From Bacteroidales bacterium UBA1309 (GTDB lineage: Bacteria > Bacteroidota > Bacteroidia > Bacteroidales > Dysgonomonadaceae): a stretch of 64,000 nucleotides of DNA. The notes under the pieces were generated by a model that did not search any database, had not been told where the DNA came from, and was given only the letters and a program-made list of their open reading frames with translations. A program made the translations under genes and the position numbers. Positions 52,167-60,546 of the stretch are shown in pieces. The stretch is taken from NCBI GenBank assembly GCA_002307185.1, contig DBTT01000042.1:46658-110657 (forward strand), in the 5' to 3' direction. Numbering within the stretch: position 1 is the first letter of the stretch; every line of letters begins with the position of its first letter.

Positions 52167-53207
52167 TTACACTTGCGTCTTTTGGTGCAAGTGGTTGTTT
52201 TTTGACTTGTTGAAAACCATTTGTCCACGGTCGATTCCCTTACGGAGCTTTTTGCGAAATTCTTCAGGAAGATGGATCGTGTCCTTGCAGCTTTGCGAGC
52301 AGCAACCGTCCATTTCTGCCGCGCATTTTTCGCATTGGATGAAAAGCAGATGGCATCCTTCGTTTTTGCAGTTGGTGTGGGTGTCGCAGGGAGCGCCGCA
52401 TTGATGGCAATGGGCTATCACATCATCCGAAATGCGTTCCCCGAGGCGTTCGTCAAAGACAAAGTTCTTCCCAATGAATTTTATAGGAAGGTTTTCTTCG
52501 CGAGCCTTCCGTGCATATTCGATGATACCGCCTTCCACGTGATACACATTCTCGAAGCCGTTGTGCAGCATGTAGGCACTTGCCTTTTCGCAGCGGATAC
52601 CTCCCGTGCAATACATGACGATGTTTTTGTTTTTGTGTTCTTTCAGCATCTCCACAGCCATTGGTAGTTGCTCCCTGAAAGTGTCGGAGGGGATTTCAAT
52701 TGCGTTTTCAAAATGTCCCACTTCGTATTCGTAGTGGTTGCGCATGTCAACGATTAGGGTGTCTTCTCTTTCTGCCATTTTGTTGTATTCGCTGGCTTTT
52801 AGGTATTTGCCAGTTTTAGAAGAGTCGAATGTCGGGTCGTCGATTCCGTCGGCCACAACCTTGTTGCGTACCTTCATGCGGAGTACCCAGAAAGATTTCC
52901 CGTCATCGTCCACCGCCACATTCAAGCGGATTCTACTCAATGCTGGGTCGGCAGCATAAAGTATTTCCTGAAAGGCATCTTTGTTTGATACTGGAACGGA
53001 AATTTGCCCGTTGATCCCTTCCTGAGCGATATAAACACGTCCAAAAACTTGAATCGAATCAAATTTGAGATACAAATCGTCGCGGAATTGTTGAGGGTTT
53101 TCGATGTGAAAGTACTTGTAGAAAGAGATCGTGACGCGTGGCTCTGTTTCTTGCAACATGCGTGTCTTGAGCTCTTCGTTAGAAATACGGTTATGTAATA
53201 CTGGCAT
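52167..53207 (-). CDS. trhO: tRNA uridine(34) hydroxylase TrhO (rhodanese-like)
   Basis: 346 residues, usual length. N-terminal acylphosphatase-like domain (YIAQEGINGQISVP), a rhodanese domain with the active Cys in YCTGGIRCEKASAYML, and a C-terminal zinc-type tail with CxxC pairs (CHQCGAPCDTHTNC, CAAEMDGCC). It hydroxylates U34 of tRNAs to ho5U, using O2 in the known case. How it works in an anaerobe is open. A TACCTTTG box at 53348-53355 (complement) could give a leader of about 135 nt. Confidence 0.93.
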   Translation of the reverse strand: MPVLHNRISNEELKTRMLQETEPRVTISFYKYFHIENPQQFRDDLYLKFDSIQVFGRVYIAQEGINGQISVPVSNKDAFQEILYAADPALSRIRLNVAVDDDGKSFWVLRMKVRNKVVADGIDDPTFDSSKTGKYLKASEYNKMAEREDTLIVDMRNHYEYEVGHFENAIEIPSDTFREQLPMAVEMLKEHKNKNIVMYCTGGIRCEKASAYMLHNGFENVYHVEGGIIEYARKAREENLPIKFIGKNFVFDERLGERISDDVIAHCHQCGAPCDTHTNCKNEGCHLLFIQCEKCAAEMDGCCSQSCKDTIHLPEEFRKKLRKGIDRGQMVFNKSKNNHLHQKTQV

Positions 53208-53763
53208 GGTAAACTAACTGTTTTAACGAATTATAATTGATCTATTTGGTTGCTGCCTAAGATTCCAATTGCAAAGCCAGAGAATGCTGTTGTTTCAACA
53301 TTTTTGAAATTTTGAGTACCATCTGGAGGAAACTTTATTGAGCGCAGCAAAGGTAGAGAATGAGGAAGAAAATATTCGAAAGTTAAGGTTTCCCGAGATC
53401 GGTGCAGCATGCAGCAAGATGATGGAAGGTCTGGAGATTGAACTTGTTTTGAATTGATAATGAATTTGTTTTGAAATATAGAGAAAGAAGAAAGCAACCG
53501 ATTTAGTTGACGTTTATGGTTAATTGAATATTTCGATAAAGAAAAGTTTTTTGGTTATATTCCATTCTGTTGAAAGTGGTTTTGAATGTGAATTTGTCTA
53601 ATTTGGATGAATAAAATCCCAGCTACAGGATTGTCACTTATTCCACAAATTCTTTCAATCCTACCTAAAAAAGAGGCAGTCCGAAACAACAATATCTGCA
53701 AAATGTATGTTCTACGGTCAGCGGGAATTTTTTGCTTGTAGGTAATATTTTTCTCTGGCTCTT
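53208..53763. other. Intergenic region
   Basis: About 555 bp upstream of trhO and downstream of the permease gene. Apart from the -7 box at 53348 I see no gene or RNA; the open frame at 53231-53497 (minus) has no supporting features. Confidence 0.5.
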
Positions 53764-54999
53764 TTACTCAAACTTAATGGACTTAGCCGGCGATATTCGC
53801 GCAATCATATAAGACGGTCCCACAATCATTGCCATCGAGATAATCAATGTGCCAATATTTATAATAAGAATGTACCAGATATTCAATTCTATGGGAACCT
53901 GGGATAGGTAATAGGTGGAAGGGTCTAGTTTTATAAATCCATATTGTTTTTGCAAAAAGCACAAGGTGAGGCCAATTAGATTTCCCCAGAACATTCCTTT
54001 GAGAATAATAAAGGATGCGAAATAGAGGAAGATTTTCCGAATCTTACCGTTACGCACGCCCATCGACTTCAGTATTCCGATCAGGTTGGTGTGTTCCAGA
54101 ATGATAATCAACAATCCTGAAATCATGGTTACGCCTGACACGATCAGCATCAGTATGATGATGATGATGGTGTTCATATCCAGAAGTTCGAGCCAACTGA
54201 AAATACCGGGATTCATGTCCCTGATCGATTTGGTGAAATAAGAATGCCCTTGCCTGTCGTAGATGATCGACATTTTGAAGAAAATATTCTGCTTCACATA
54301 ATCTAGTTGTTCAAAATCTTTTATCGTGAGTTCAATGCCGCTATATTGATCCTTATCCCATCCGTTCAGCCGTTGCAGAATGTTGAGATTAGTGATGGAA
54401 AATAGTTTGTCGTATTCTTCGAAATTTGTTTCGTAGATACCTACTATCTTGAATTTTCTGGCACTTACTGCATCTTTAATGAAATAGGTAAGGAAGCTGT
54501 CGCCCAATTTCAGATTCAGCCGATTGGAGATATAACGGGAAATAACGATTTCGTTGTTGTTATTCGGATTCAGGATTCTTCCTTCTACAATGTTTTGTTT
54601 TAAAAAAGTCCAGTCAAAATCTTTTCCAACTCCTTTCAGCACAATTCCTTGGAAGTCTTCATCGGTTTTGATGATTCCCGGTTTGGTTATAAACAGTTGC
54701 ATGTGCACGACTCCGTCTGTCGTTCTCAAGGCGTTCAGAACGCTGTCGCTAAACGCTATCGGATTGGTTTCGAAAGTGGCCTTGTTGTCGTAGGAGGTGA
54801 CTTGGATGTGCGAACCAAAACCGATCACTTTTTCCCGTACCTGATTTTTAAAGCCAACGACAATGCTAACCGATAGAATCATCGCGATGATGCCTATGGA
54901 CACGCCGAGCATCGCCACTCGAATGGCCGGCGATGAAATGCGCTTTGAGGGTTGGTGGCTGGAGTATAATCTGCGGGCAAGAAAAAGTTCTAAATTCAC
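53764..54999 (-). CDS. ABC transporter permease, LolC/LolE-type
   Basis: 411 residues. An N-terminal membrane helix (VAMLGVSIGIIAMILSVSIVVGF), a large periplasmic MacB-like domain (about 50-260) and three C-terminal helices of the FtsX fold (TIIIIILMLIVSGVTMISGLLIIIL, IFLYFASFIILKGMFWGNLIG, LIINIGTLIISMAMIVGP). This is the layout of LolC/LolE permeases that release lipoproteins from the inner membrane. The ATPase partner is not beside it. The gene lies 3 bp after the aminotransferase gene, so they are cotranscribed. Confidence 0.88.
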   Translation of the reverse strand: MNLELFLARRLYSSHQPSKRISSPAIRVAMLGVSIGIIAMILSVSIVVGFKNQVREKVIGFGSHIQVTSYDNKATFETNPIAFSDSVLNALRTTDGVVHMQLFITKPGIIKTDEDFQGIVLKGVGKDFDWTFLKQNIVEGRILNPNNNNEIVISRYISNRLNLKLGDSFLTYFIKDAVSARKFKIVGIYETNFEEYDKLFSITNLNILQRLNGWDKDQYSGIELTIKDFEQLDYVKQNIFFKMSIIYDRQGHSYFTKSIRDMNPGIFSWLELLDMNTIIIIILMLIVSGVTMISGLLIIILEHTNLIGILKSMGVRNGKIRKIFLYFASFIILKGMFWGNLIGLTLCFLQKQYGFIKLDPSTYYLSQVPIELNIWYILIINIGTLIISMAMIVGPSYMIARISPAKSIKFE

Positions 55000-55002
55000 A
55001 AC

Positions 55003-56247
55003 TTAAAACGTAATGATTCGGCTGTTAATGGCCTTGTTGTTTTTTTGTGATTCCTTCAAGGTGTTGTAAGCGTCCAATGCTTTTTCAAGCACAGTGAGGG
55101 CCTTACCCAAGTCTTCTTTGTTCAGCACATAAGCGATCCTGACTTCATTTTTTCCTAATCCCGGTGTCATGTAGAATCCCGAGGCGGGTGCCATAAAGAT
55201 GGTTTGGCCTTCGTATTCGAAGTCGGACAAGCACCATTCGCAAAACACGTCTGTGTCATCCACGGGAAGCCTTGCCACCGTATAAAATGCCCCCATCGGG
55301 ATCGGAGAATATACTCCTGGAATTCTATTAAGCCTGTCTATCAGGAATTTACGTCTTTCCACGTATTCTTCATAGGTGTCGAGTAGGTATTCGGGATCGG
55401 CATCCAACGAAGCTTCGGCAACGATCTGCCCGATAAGTGGTGGGCTTAGACGTGCTTGGCAGAACTTCATCACCGTTTTGCGAAGTTCTTTGTTTTTTGT
55501 AATCAACGCACCGATACGGATACCGCACTCACTGTATCGTTTGGATACAGAATCAATCAAGACGACATTCTCCTCAATTCCCACCAAATGACATGCGGAA
55601 ATATAGGGAGAACCTGTATAAATAAATTCGCGATATACTTCATCGGAAAACAGGTATAAGTCGTATTTTTGAACCAAATGTTTGATTTGATTCATTTCGG
55701 CACGGGTATAAAGATAACCGGTAGGGTTGTTAGGATTGCATATCATAATTCCTTTCGTGCGTTCATTGATTAGTTCTTCGAAACGTTCGATTGGAGGGAG
55801 GGAGAAACCCTCTTCTATCGTGGATGGCACTGTGCGGATCACCGCACCTGCCGAGACAGCAAATGCCATGTAGTTGGCGTAAGCGGGTTCGGGGACGATG
55901 ATTTCGTCACCTGGATTCAAACAAGCAAGAAATGCAAACAATACGGCTTCGGAACCTCCGGTGGTGATGATGATATCGTCAGCCGAAACATTGATATTGT
56001 ATTTCGCATAATAGCCCACTAGTTTTTCACGATAGGAACGATAGCCGTCGCTTGGACTATATTCTAATATTTTGCGGTCAATGTTCTTGATAGCCTCCAA
56101 CCCTTCTTTGGGTGTTGGTAAATCAGGCTGTCCGATATTCAGGTGGTACACTTTCAGTCCGCGGGCCTTGGCCGAATCTGAAAGCGGAGCCAGCTTGCGG
56201 ATCGGGGAATTCGGCATCTCGCAGCCTCTGTCTGAAATCTTAGGCAT
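55003..56247 (-). CDS. Pyridoxal-phosphate aminotransferase, class I/II
   Basis: 414 residues. Fold-type I markers: GGSEAVLFAFLACLNPGDE, CNPNNPTGYLY (substrate and PLP binding), YLFSDEVYREFIY and the PLP Lys in DSVSKRYSECGIRIG. The C-terminal Arg for the substrate carboxylate lies in KNEVRIAYV. It probably moves amino groups between aspartate, alanine or aromatic amino acids and 2-oxoacids; which is not shown. A TATGTTTG box (56315-56322, complement) precedes it. The LolC/E-like permease gene follows by 3 bp. Confidence 0.92.
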   Translation of the reverse strand: MPKISDRGCEMPNSPIRKLAPLSDSAKARGLKVYHLNIGQPDLPTPKEGLEAIKNIDRKILEYSPSDGYRSYREKLVGYYAKYNINVSADDIIITTGGSEAVLFAFLACLNPGDEIIVPEPAYANYMAFAVSAGAVIRTVPSTIEEGFSLPPIERFEELINERTKGIMICNPNNPTGYLYTRAEMNQIKHLVQKYDLYLFSDEVYREFIYTGSPYISACHLVGIEENVVLIDSVSKRYSECGIRIGALITKNKELRKTVMKFCQARLSPPLIGQIVAEASLDADPEYLLDTYEEYVERRKFLIDRLNRIPGVYSPIPMGAFYTVARLPVDDTDVFCEWCLSDFEYEGQTIFMAPASGFYMTPGLGKNEVRIAYVLNKEDLGKALTVLEKALDAYNTLKESQKNNKAINSRIITF

Positions 56248-56295
56248 ATTGTCTTGCTTAAAGTTTTGTTTTGAATTGTTTAACCTAAACCATGC

Positions 56296-56819
56296 TTAGG
56301 CTCTTATTTCGCTGCAAACATACAAAAAAAAACAGTTATAAGCTTTCTCTATTGGGATAATCTCACACATAGGTTTTGTTAAGCTTATTTTTTTTGAGAT
56401 GATGCCACGTTTGATGATTGAAATTCCGGTACCGAAAGCGTTGTCGTCGAAGAAGCTACCGTTGTTGAATGCTACTATGCATTTGAAGTCCAAGCCTTCT
56501 GTTTTAGGGGAATGGTAGGTAAGATCTATGGAAGAGGCGATGCCCTTTTTGACATTGATATATGGTATTTTATGTAACCGTAAGAGATGGCGGCATTGCT
56601 CGGGTCAATTAATCTGGTGAATGAAAAAACATATTTCTTTTGAAACGCATAAAATTGGGAGTCAACAGCTATCGACATTTTGTTTGGCAGCTCTATTGAG
56701 ATTACTTTCGAATAACCATTTATATCTGATGCTTCGTCCGATTTACAACTGTAGAAACCTGATGTCCCATAGAATGCAACAAACAAGTATATATACATCC
56801 GGAAATATGAACTTTGCAT
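56296..56819 (-). pseudogene. Frameshifted lipoprotein gene
   Basis: From 56819 a lipoprotein-like product begins (hydrophobic segment, then GFYSCKSDEASD). It reads well to FTRLIDPSNAAISYG and then stops at 56526. In the +1-shifted frame the sequence continues sensibly: INVKKGIASSIDLTYHSP, then GLDFKCIVAFNNGSFF to a stop at 56296. The two pieces fit as one lipoprotein of about 170 residues broken by a single base change near 56555-56590. An A8 run near 56390 might hide a second shift. Either a recent pseudogene or a sequencing error. Family not recognised. Confidence 0.5.
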
Positions 56820-57101
56820 AATTTGTTTTGTTTATTTCTTGTTTAACTCAATTGTTTTAAAAATTGATTGTATGATACAAATGTACAATAAATACAAATA
56901 ACCTTACGTTCTAAGTATGACTGTTTTCTAGGCATTAGTCTGCCACTATCCTTTATTTTACTTGTTTTGAGCCTGCTCTTTTAGCAGATTCCATTTAATA
57001 ACAACTTGTAAATGGAAGATAAATAATATAAATATTGATTTAATAATACAAAACTAAACTTTATTTTTACGATTTATTTTCTGATTAAACAAAAAAAGGT
57101 A

Positions 57102-57109
57102 TATTTTTG
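57102..57109 (+). promoter_or_regulatory. -7 box of the two-component operon
   Basis: TATTTTTG, 49 bp before the kinase start, matches TAnnTTTG. The remaining 56820-57101 stretch is AT-rich with nothing else recognised. Confidence 0.45.
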
Positions 57110-57158
57110 TTTAATAAAAAGATAAGGGATATAATCCTGAGAAAGGAGTGTTGATAGA

Positions 57159-58709
57159 ATGAAGAAATCAACCATTTGGTTGTTGGCATGCGTGATGGCA
57201 TTTGCGTTTTTTGGACTTTTGTTCATACAGGTTAATTATATTAGCCAAGCGGTCAAATTACGCAGCAGTCAGTTTGACGAAGCGGTAAGTAGGAGTCTCT
57301 ATCAAGTTATGCGTAACTTGGAACTTGAGCAAACCAAACGCTATTTGGAACAGGGGTATGTGGAGGCTGAAAAAAACGGAGACCTCTTTAGAAGCCATGT
57401 TTCAAAGTCAAAACGGATAACCCAACGGCAGCGAATGCAGTTTTCTCTGCCTGATGGAAGTGCTGTCCTCACTTATGATTATACAACGACTATAACCCAG
57501 CAGCCACAAGGAGTGTTTATTTCTCCCAAACACGGCAAGATGAGGTCTAAATCGATATCGAAGACATCGTTTGAAATGCAAGAAGACAGGAAGAAACGAT
57601 ATTTCTATCAGAAAGATTTGGTCGATGATGTGATTAATAATTTGCTTTATAAATCGAGTTCTTTGCCTATTGAGAAAAGAATCGATTATAAAAGCCTGAA
57701 TATATCGATCAAGGCTGAACTGGCAAATAATGGAATCGTCCTTCCATTCAAATTTAAGATTGTAGATAAAGATGAAAAGGACATCTATTCTCAGCCAAAT
57801 TTTGAAGTGAAAAATCCGGCAGACGTTTATTCGCAAGTATTGTTCCAAAACGACCCCCCTGCAAGACAATACCATTTAGTAGTAAGCTTTCCTGCAAGAG
57901 AACAATACATTGCAAGTGCCATTTCGTTTTTTGTGCCATCCGTGGCTTTCACCATCGTTTTATTGGTGACGTTCATTGTTACAATTTATTTGATATTCAG
58001 GCAGAAAAAATTATCTGAGATGAAAAACGATTTCATTAATAACATGACCCACGAACTGAAAACGCCTGTTTCCACCATATCATTGGCGGCCCAGATGTTG
58101 AAAGACGGCGCCGTGATGAAATCCCCGGAAATTTTCAAGCACATTTCCGGTGTAATCAATGACGAGACAAAGCGGCTTAGCTTTCAGGTGGAGAAAGTCC
58201 TCCAAATGTCTTTGTTTGAAAAACAAAAGGCTACCCTCAAGCTCCGGGAAATGGAAGTTAACGATATTGTGGTGAGCGTTGCCAATACATTCCAGTTGAA
58301 AGTGGAGAAATTTGGGGGAGAGATAGATATTGACCTTCAGGCTGAAGATTCAACTGCGGAAATTGACGAGATGCACTTTACGAATGTCTTGTTCAATTTG
58401 TTGGACAATGCCGTGAAGTACAGAAAAGAAGACGCATCTCTCAAATTGATGATAAAGACATGGAATGAGAATGGAAAACTTTACCTTTCTGTTGAAGACA
58501 ACGGAATCGGAATAAAGAAGGAATATGTTAAAAAGATCTTTGAGAGGTTTTATAGGGTTCCTACTGGAAACCGCCATGACGTCAAAGGTTTTGGATTAGG
58601 ATTGGCTTATGTTTTTAAAATTGTCAAGGATCATAAAGGCAGCATCAAGGCTGAAAGTGACTTGGGTGTTGGAACTAAATTTATTATAAGTTTACCAATA
58701 ATTAAATAG
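57159..58709 (+). CDS. rprX: Sensor histidine kinase, RprX-like
   Basis: 516 residues. Membrane helix 1 at about 8-28, a periplasmic sensor of about 220 residues, and helix 2 at about 255-280 (FFVPSVAFTIVLLVTFIVTIYLIF). The kinase core follows: H-box NNMTHELKTPVSTISLA, N-box FNLLDNAVKY, G1 VEDNGIGIK, F-box FERFYR and G2 GFGLGLAYV. The layout and partner resemble RprX/RprY of Bacteroides, which in that genus was found through effects on tetracycline regulation and in Porphyromonas is tied to oxidative stress and sodium pumping. The response regulator gene follows by 9 bp. Confidence 0.85.
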   Translation: MKKSTIWLLACVMAFAFFGLLFIQVNYISQAVKLRSSQFDEAVSRSLYQVMRNLELEQTKRYLEQGYVEAEKNGDLFRSHVSKSKRITQRQRMQFSLPDGSAVLTYDYTTTITQQPQGVFISPKHGKMRSKSISKTSFEMQEDRKKRYFYQKDLVDDVINNLLYKSSSLPIEKRIDYKSLNISIKAELANNGIVLPFKFKIVDKDEKDIYSQPNFEVKNPADVYSQVLFQNDPPARQYHLVVSFPAREQYIASAISFFVPSVAFTIVLLVTFIVTIYLIFRQKKLSEMKNDFINNMTHELKTPVSTISLAAQMLKDGAVMKSPEIFKHISGVINDETKRLSFQVEKVLQMSLFEKQKATLKLREMEVNDIVVSVANTFQLKVEKFGGEIDIDLQAEDSTAEIDEMHFTNVLFNLLDNAVKYRKEDASLKLMIKTWNENGKLYLSVEDNGIGIKKEYVKKIFERFYRVPTGNRHDVKGFGLGLAYVFKIVKDHKGSIKAESDLGVGTKFIISLPIIK

Positions 58710-58718
58710 GACTAAAAA

Positions 58719-59432
58719 ATGGAAGAAAAATTGAAATTGTTTTTATGCGAAGATGACGAAAATCTTGGCATGTTGTTAAGAGAGTATCTACAGGCAAAAG
58801 GTTTTGATACTGATCTCTTTCCTGATGGAGAAGCAGGCTACAAAGGCTTTGTGAAAGAGAAATACGATTTGTGTGTGTTGGATGTGATGATGCCCAAAAA
58901 GGACGGAATCACATTGGTGAAAGAAATCCGTGCCATCAATTCGGAAATACCTATTATTTTCCTTACCGCCAAAAACATGAAGGAAGATATTTTGGAAGGA
59001 TTTAAGGCTGGTGCTGACGATTATATCACTAAACCTTTCAGCATGGAAGAACTGGTGCTTCGTATCGAAGCTATCATTCGTCGCGTTAGAGGTAAAAAAG
59101 TGAAAGAACAGCAGGTGTATAATTTTGGGAACTTGAAATTTGATACTCAGAAGCAGATTTTGACCATTGGGGATCAAGAAACCAAGTTGACGACCAAAGA
59201 ATCTGAACTTTTGGCTTTGCTTTGTGCTCATGCAAACCAGATTTTGGAACGGAACCATGCCTTGAAGCAAATTTGGGTGGATGATAACTATTTCAACGCA
59301 AGAAGCATGGATGTCTATATCACCAAGCTTAGAAAACTCTTGAAGGCTGATCCTGAAATTGAAATTATCAATATTCACGGAAAAGGTTACAAATTGATCG
59401 TGCCAGCTGTTGAACCTGAAACTCACGATTAA
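58719..59432 (+). CDS. rprY: OmpR-type response regulator, RprY-like
   Basis: 237 residues. Receiver domain 1-120 with acidic pocket (LCEDDEN), phospho-acceptor Asp in LCVLDVMMPKKDG, Thr in IIFLTAKN and Lys in YITKPFS. The C-terminal OmpR winged helix (about 135-230, LTTKESELLALLCAHANQILERNHALKQIW, RSMDVYITKLRKLL) binds DNA. It forms a pair with the kinase. An exceptionally good terminator at 59450 ends the operon. Confidence 0.9.
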   Translation: MEEKLKLFLCEDDENLGMLLREYLQAKGFDTDLFPDGEAGYKGFVKEKYDLCVLDVMMPKKDGITLVKEIRAINSEIPIIFLTAKNMKEDILEGFKAGADDYITKPFSMEELVLRIEAIIRRVRGKKVKEQQVYNFGNLKFDTQKQILTIGDQETKLTTKESELLALLCAHANQILERNHALKQIWVDDNYFNARSMDVYITKLRKLLKADPEIEIINIHGKGYKLIVPAVEPETHD

Positions 59433-59449
59433 ATCTCAATTCTTTTATA

Positions 59450-59500
59450 AAAATAGAAAAGCGAACTCCCTCGATTGGAGTTCGCTTTTCTATTTTTAGT
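59450..59500. terminator. Bidirectional intrinsic terminator with 20-bp perfect stem
   Basis: 59450-59469 pairs with 59477-59496 without mismatch, 7-nt loop, A-rich at the left and T-rich at the right. It serves both the response regulator and the convergent SRPBCC gene. Confidence 0.88.
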
Positions 59501-59515
59501 TATTGATTGTGGAAA

Positions 59516-59983
59516 CTAATAAAGTACATCGATGACAGCCAGATTTTTGTACAAGTATTCGCACAAAGAATTTAATATGAGGTGATTCCACTTCTTGGAA
59601 AAGTACTCGTAGTCGATTCTGAATCTGGCATCCGACAAATGTGCGATGCCATCATGGGTGAAAGTGAGCAGGGTTTTACCATCTTCTTCGCTTATTTCCC
59701 AACGCACAATGCTAATCCCCTTTGAATCATTTGGTAACTCCCAACTGTATTCAATTGTATTCAACGGTTCTATAAACAAAAAGCGGCATTTATGGAACGT
59801 TAGGTATGGATCTTCTCCTGTCCAAAAGGAAAATTCCTTTCCTTCTTGAAATGAATAGTTTTCGACAGGAAAGAACCATTTCTTCAATGCATTTTCGTCT
59901 GAAATTGCTTTCCAGACTTCACTCGGACAACAACTATAAATTTGTTTGATTCGAATTGATGGATATGAAGACAACCCTTTCAT
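59516..59983 (-). CDS. SRPBCC (AHSA1/START-like) domain protein
   Basis: 155 residues with the Bet v1-like fold: IRIKQIYSCCPSEVWKAISDENALKKWFFPVENYSF in two pieces at the N-terminus, then FEPLNTIEYSWEL-like strands and the end helix YEYFSKKWNHLILNSLCEYL. The AHSA1 subgroup binds hydrophobic ligands or Hsp90-like partners; bacterial roles are mostly unknown. It stands alone. The 560 bp to the right up to the TonB receptor holds no gene I can support, other than the receptor promoter. Confidence 0.85.
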   Translation of the reverse strand: MKGLSSYPSIRIKQIYSCCPSEVWKAISDENALKKWFFPVENYSFQEGKEFSFWTGEDPYLTFHKCRFLFIEPLNTIEYSWELPNDSKGISIVRWEISEEDGKTLLTFTHDGIAHLSDARFRIDYEYFSKKWNHLILNSLCEYLYKNLAVIDVLY

Positions 59984-60520
59984 TGGCGATATGATATAAA
60001 TCTGTAAAACCTAAAAAAGAAATATTGTTCATGAGTTGTGGGCTTTTTTCTATCCCATTACTTTGCAATATTAATCTTTTTTTTCTATACAATCGCTGCA
60101 AAGTGTCTTTTTTTTGTATTAAAAGATATTTTTGAAAATATAGTTGCCGCAAATGCGGGTCTGGATATGATTTTGGAAGATAACTATGGAATATTTGATC
60201 AAAAGAAAAATTCATCACCAATTATTTTCGTGCATTATTTCACCTCATCTTATTGGTAATGTAGGCAATTGCAAAAATAGCAATGGCTTATAGATTCGAC
60301 TAAAAATTACCCCTATCACTCAAGATATCGGGTTGACTACAAATTCAATAAGTAAATTGTTAAGATATTGTTTCTGTTTCGTGACTTTCAGCTCCTTTCC
60401 TAAAATTGTGGACCTGCCAATTTTAATTTTTATAACGAACAATGGTCATCAAGGCTTGCAACGATGTGAGTCTTTATATTAACGCAACATTAGATTCACA
60501 TGTGCTAAACATTATAGAAA

Positions 60521-60528
60521 TACTTTTG
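60521..60528 (+). promoter_or_regulatory. -7 box of the TonB receptor gene, with a nearby palindrome
   Basis: TACTTTTG, 19 bp before the start codon, matches TAnnTTTG. The -33 position does not match; instead an 8-bp palindrome CACATGTG (60497-60504) overlaps it, a possible regulator site. Confidence 0.5.
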
Positions 60529-60546
60529 TACACCAAAAAGAGATAA

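Noticed and set aside
53231..53497. 88-codon open frame upstream of trhO
   Set aside because: No domain, signal or start context, and it would cover the likely trhO promoter.
60038..60259. Open frames between the SRPBCC gene and the TonB receptor
   Set aside because: AT-rich, Phe/Ile-rich products without domain support and on conflicting strands.
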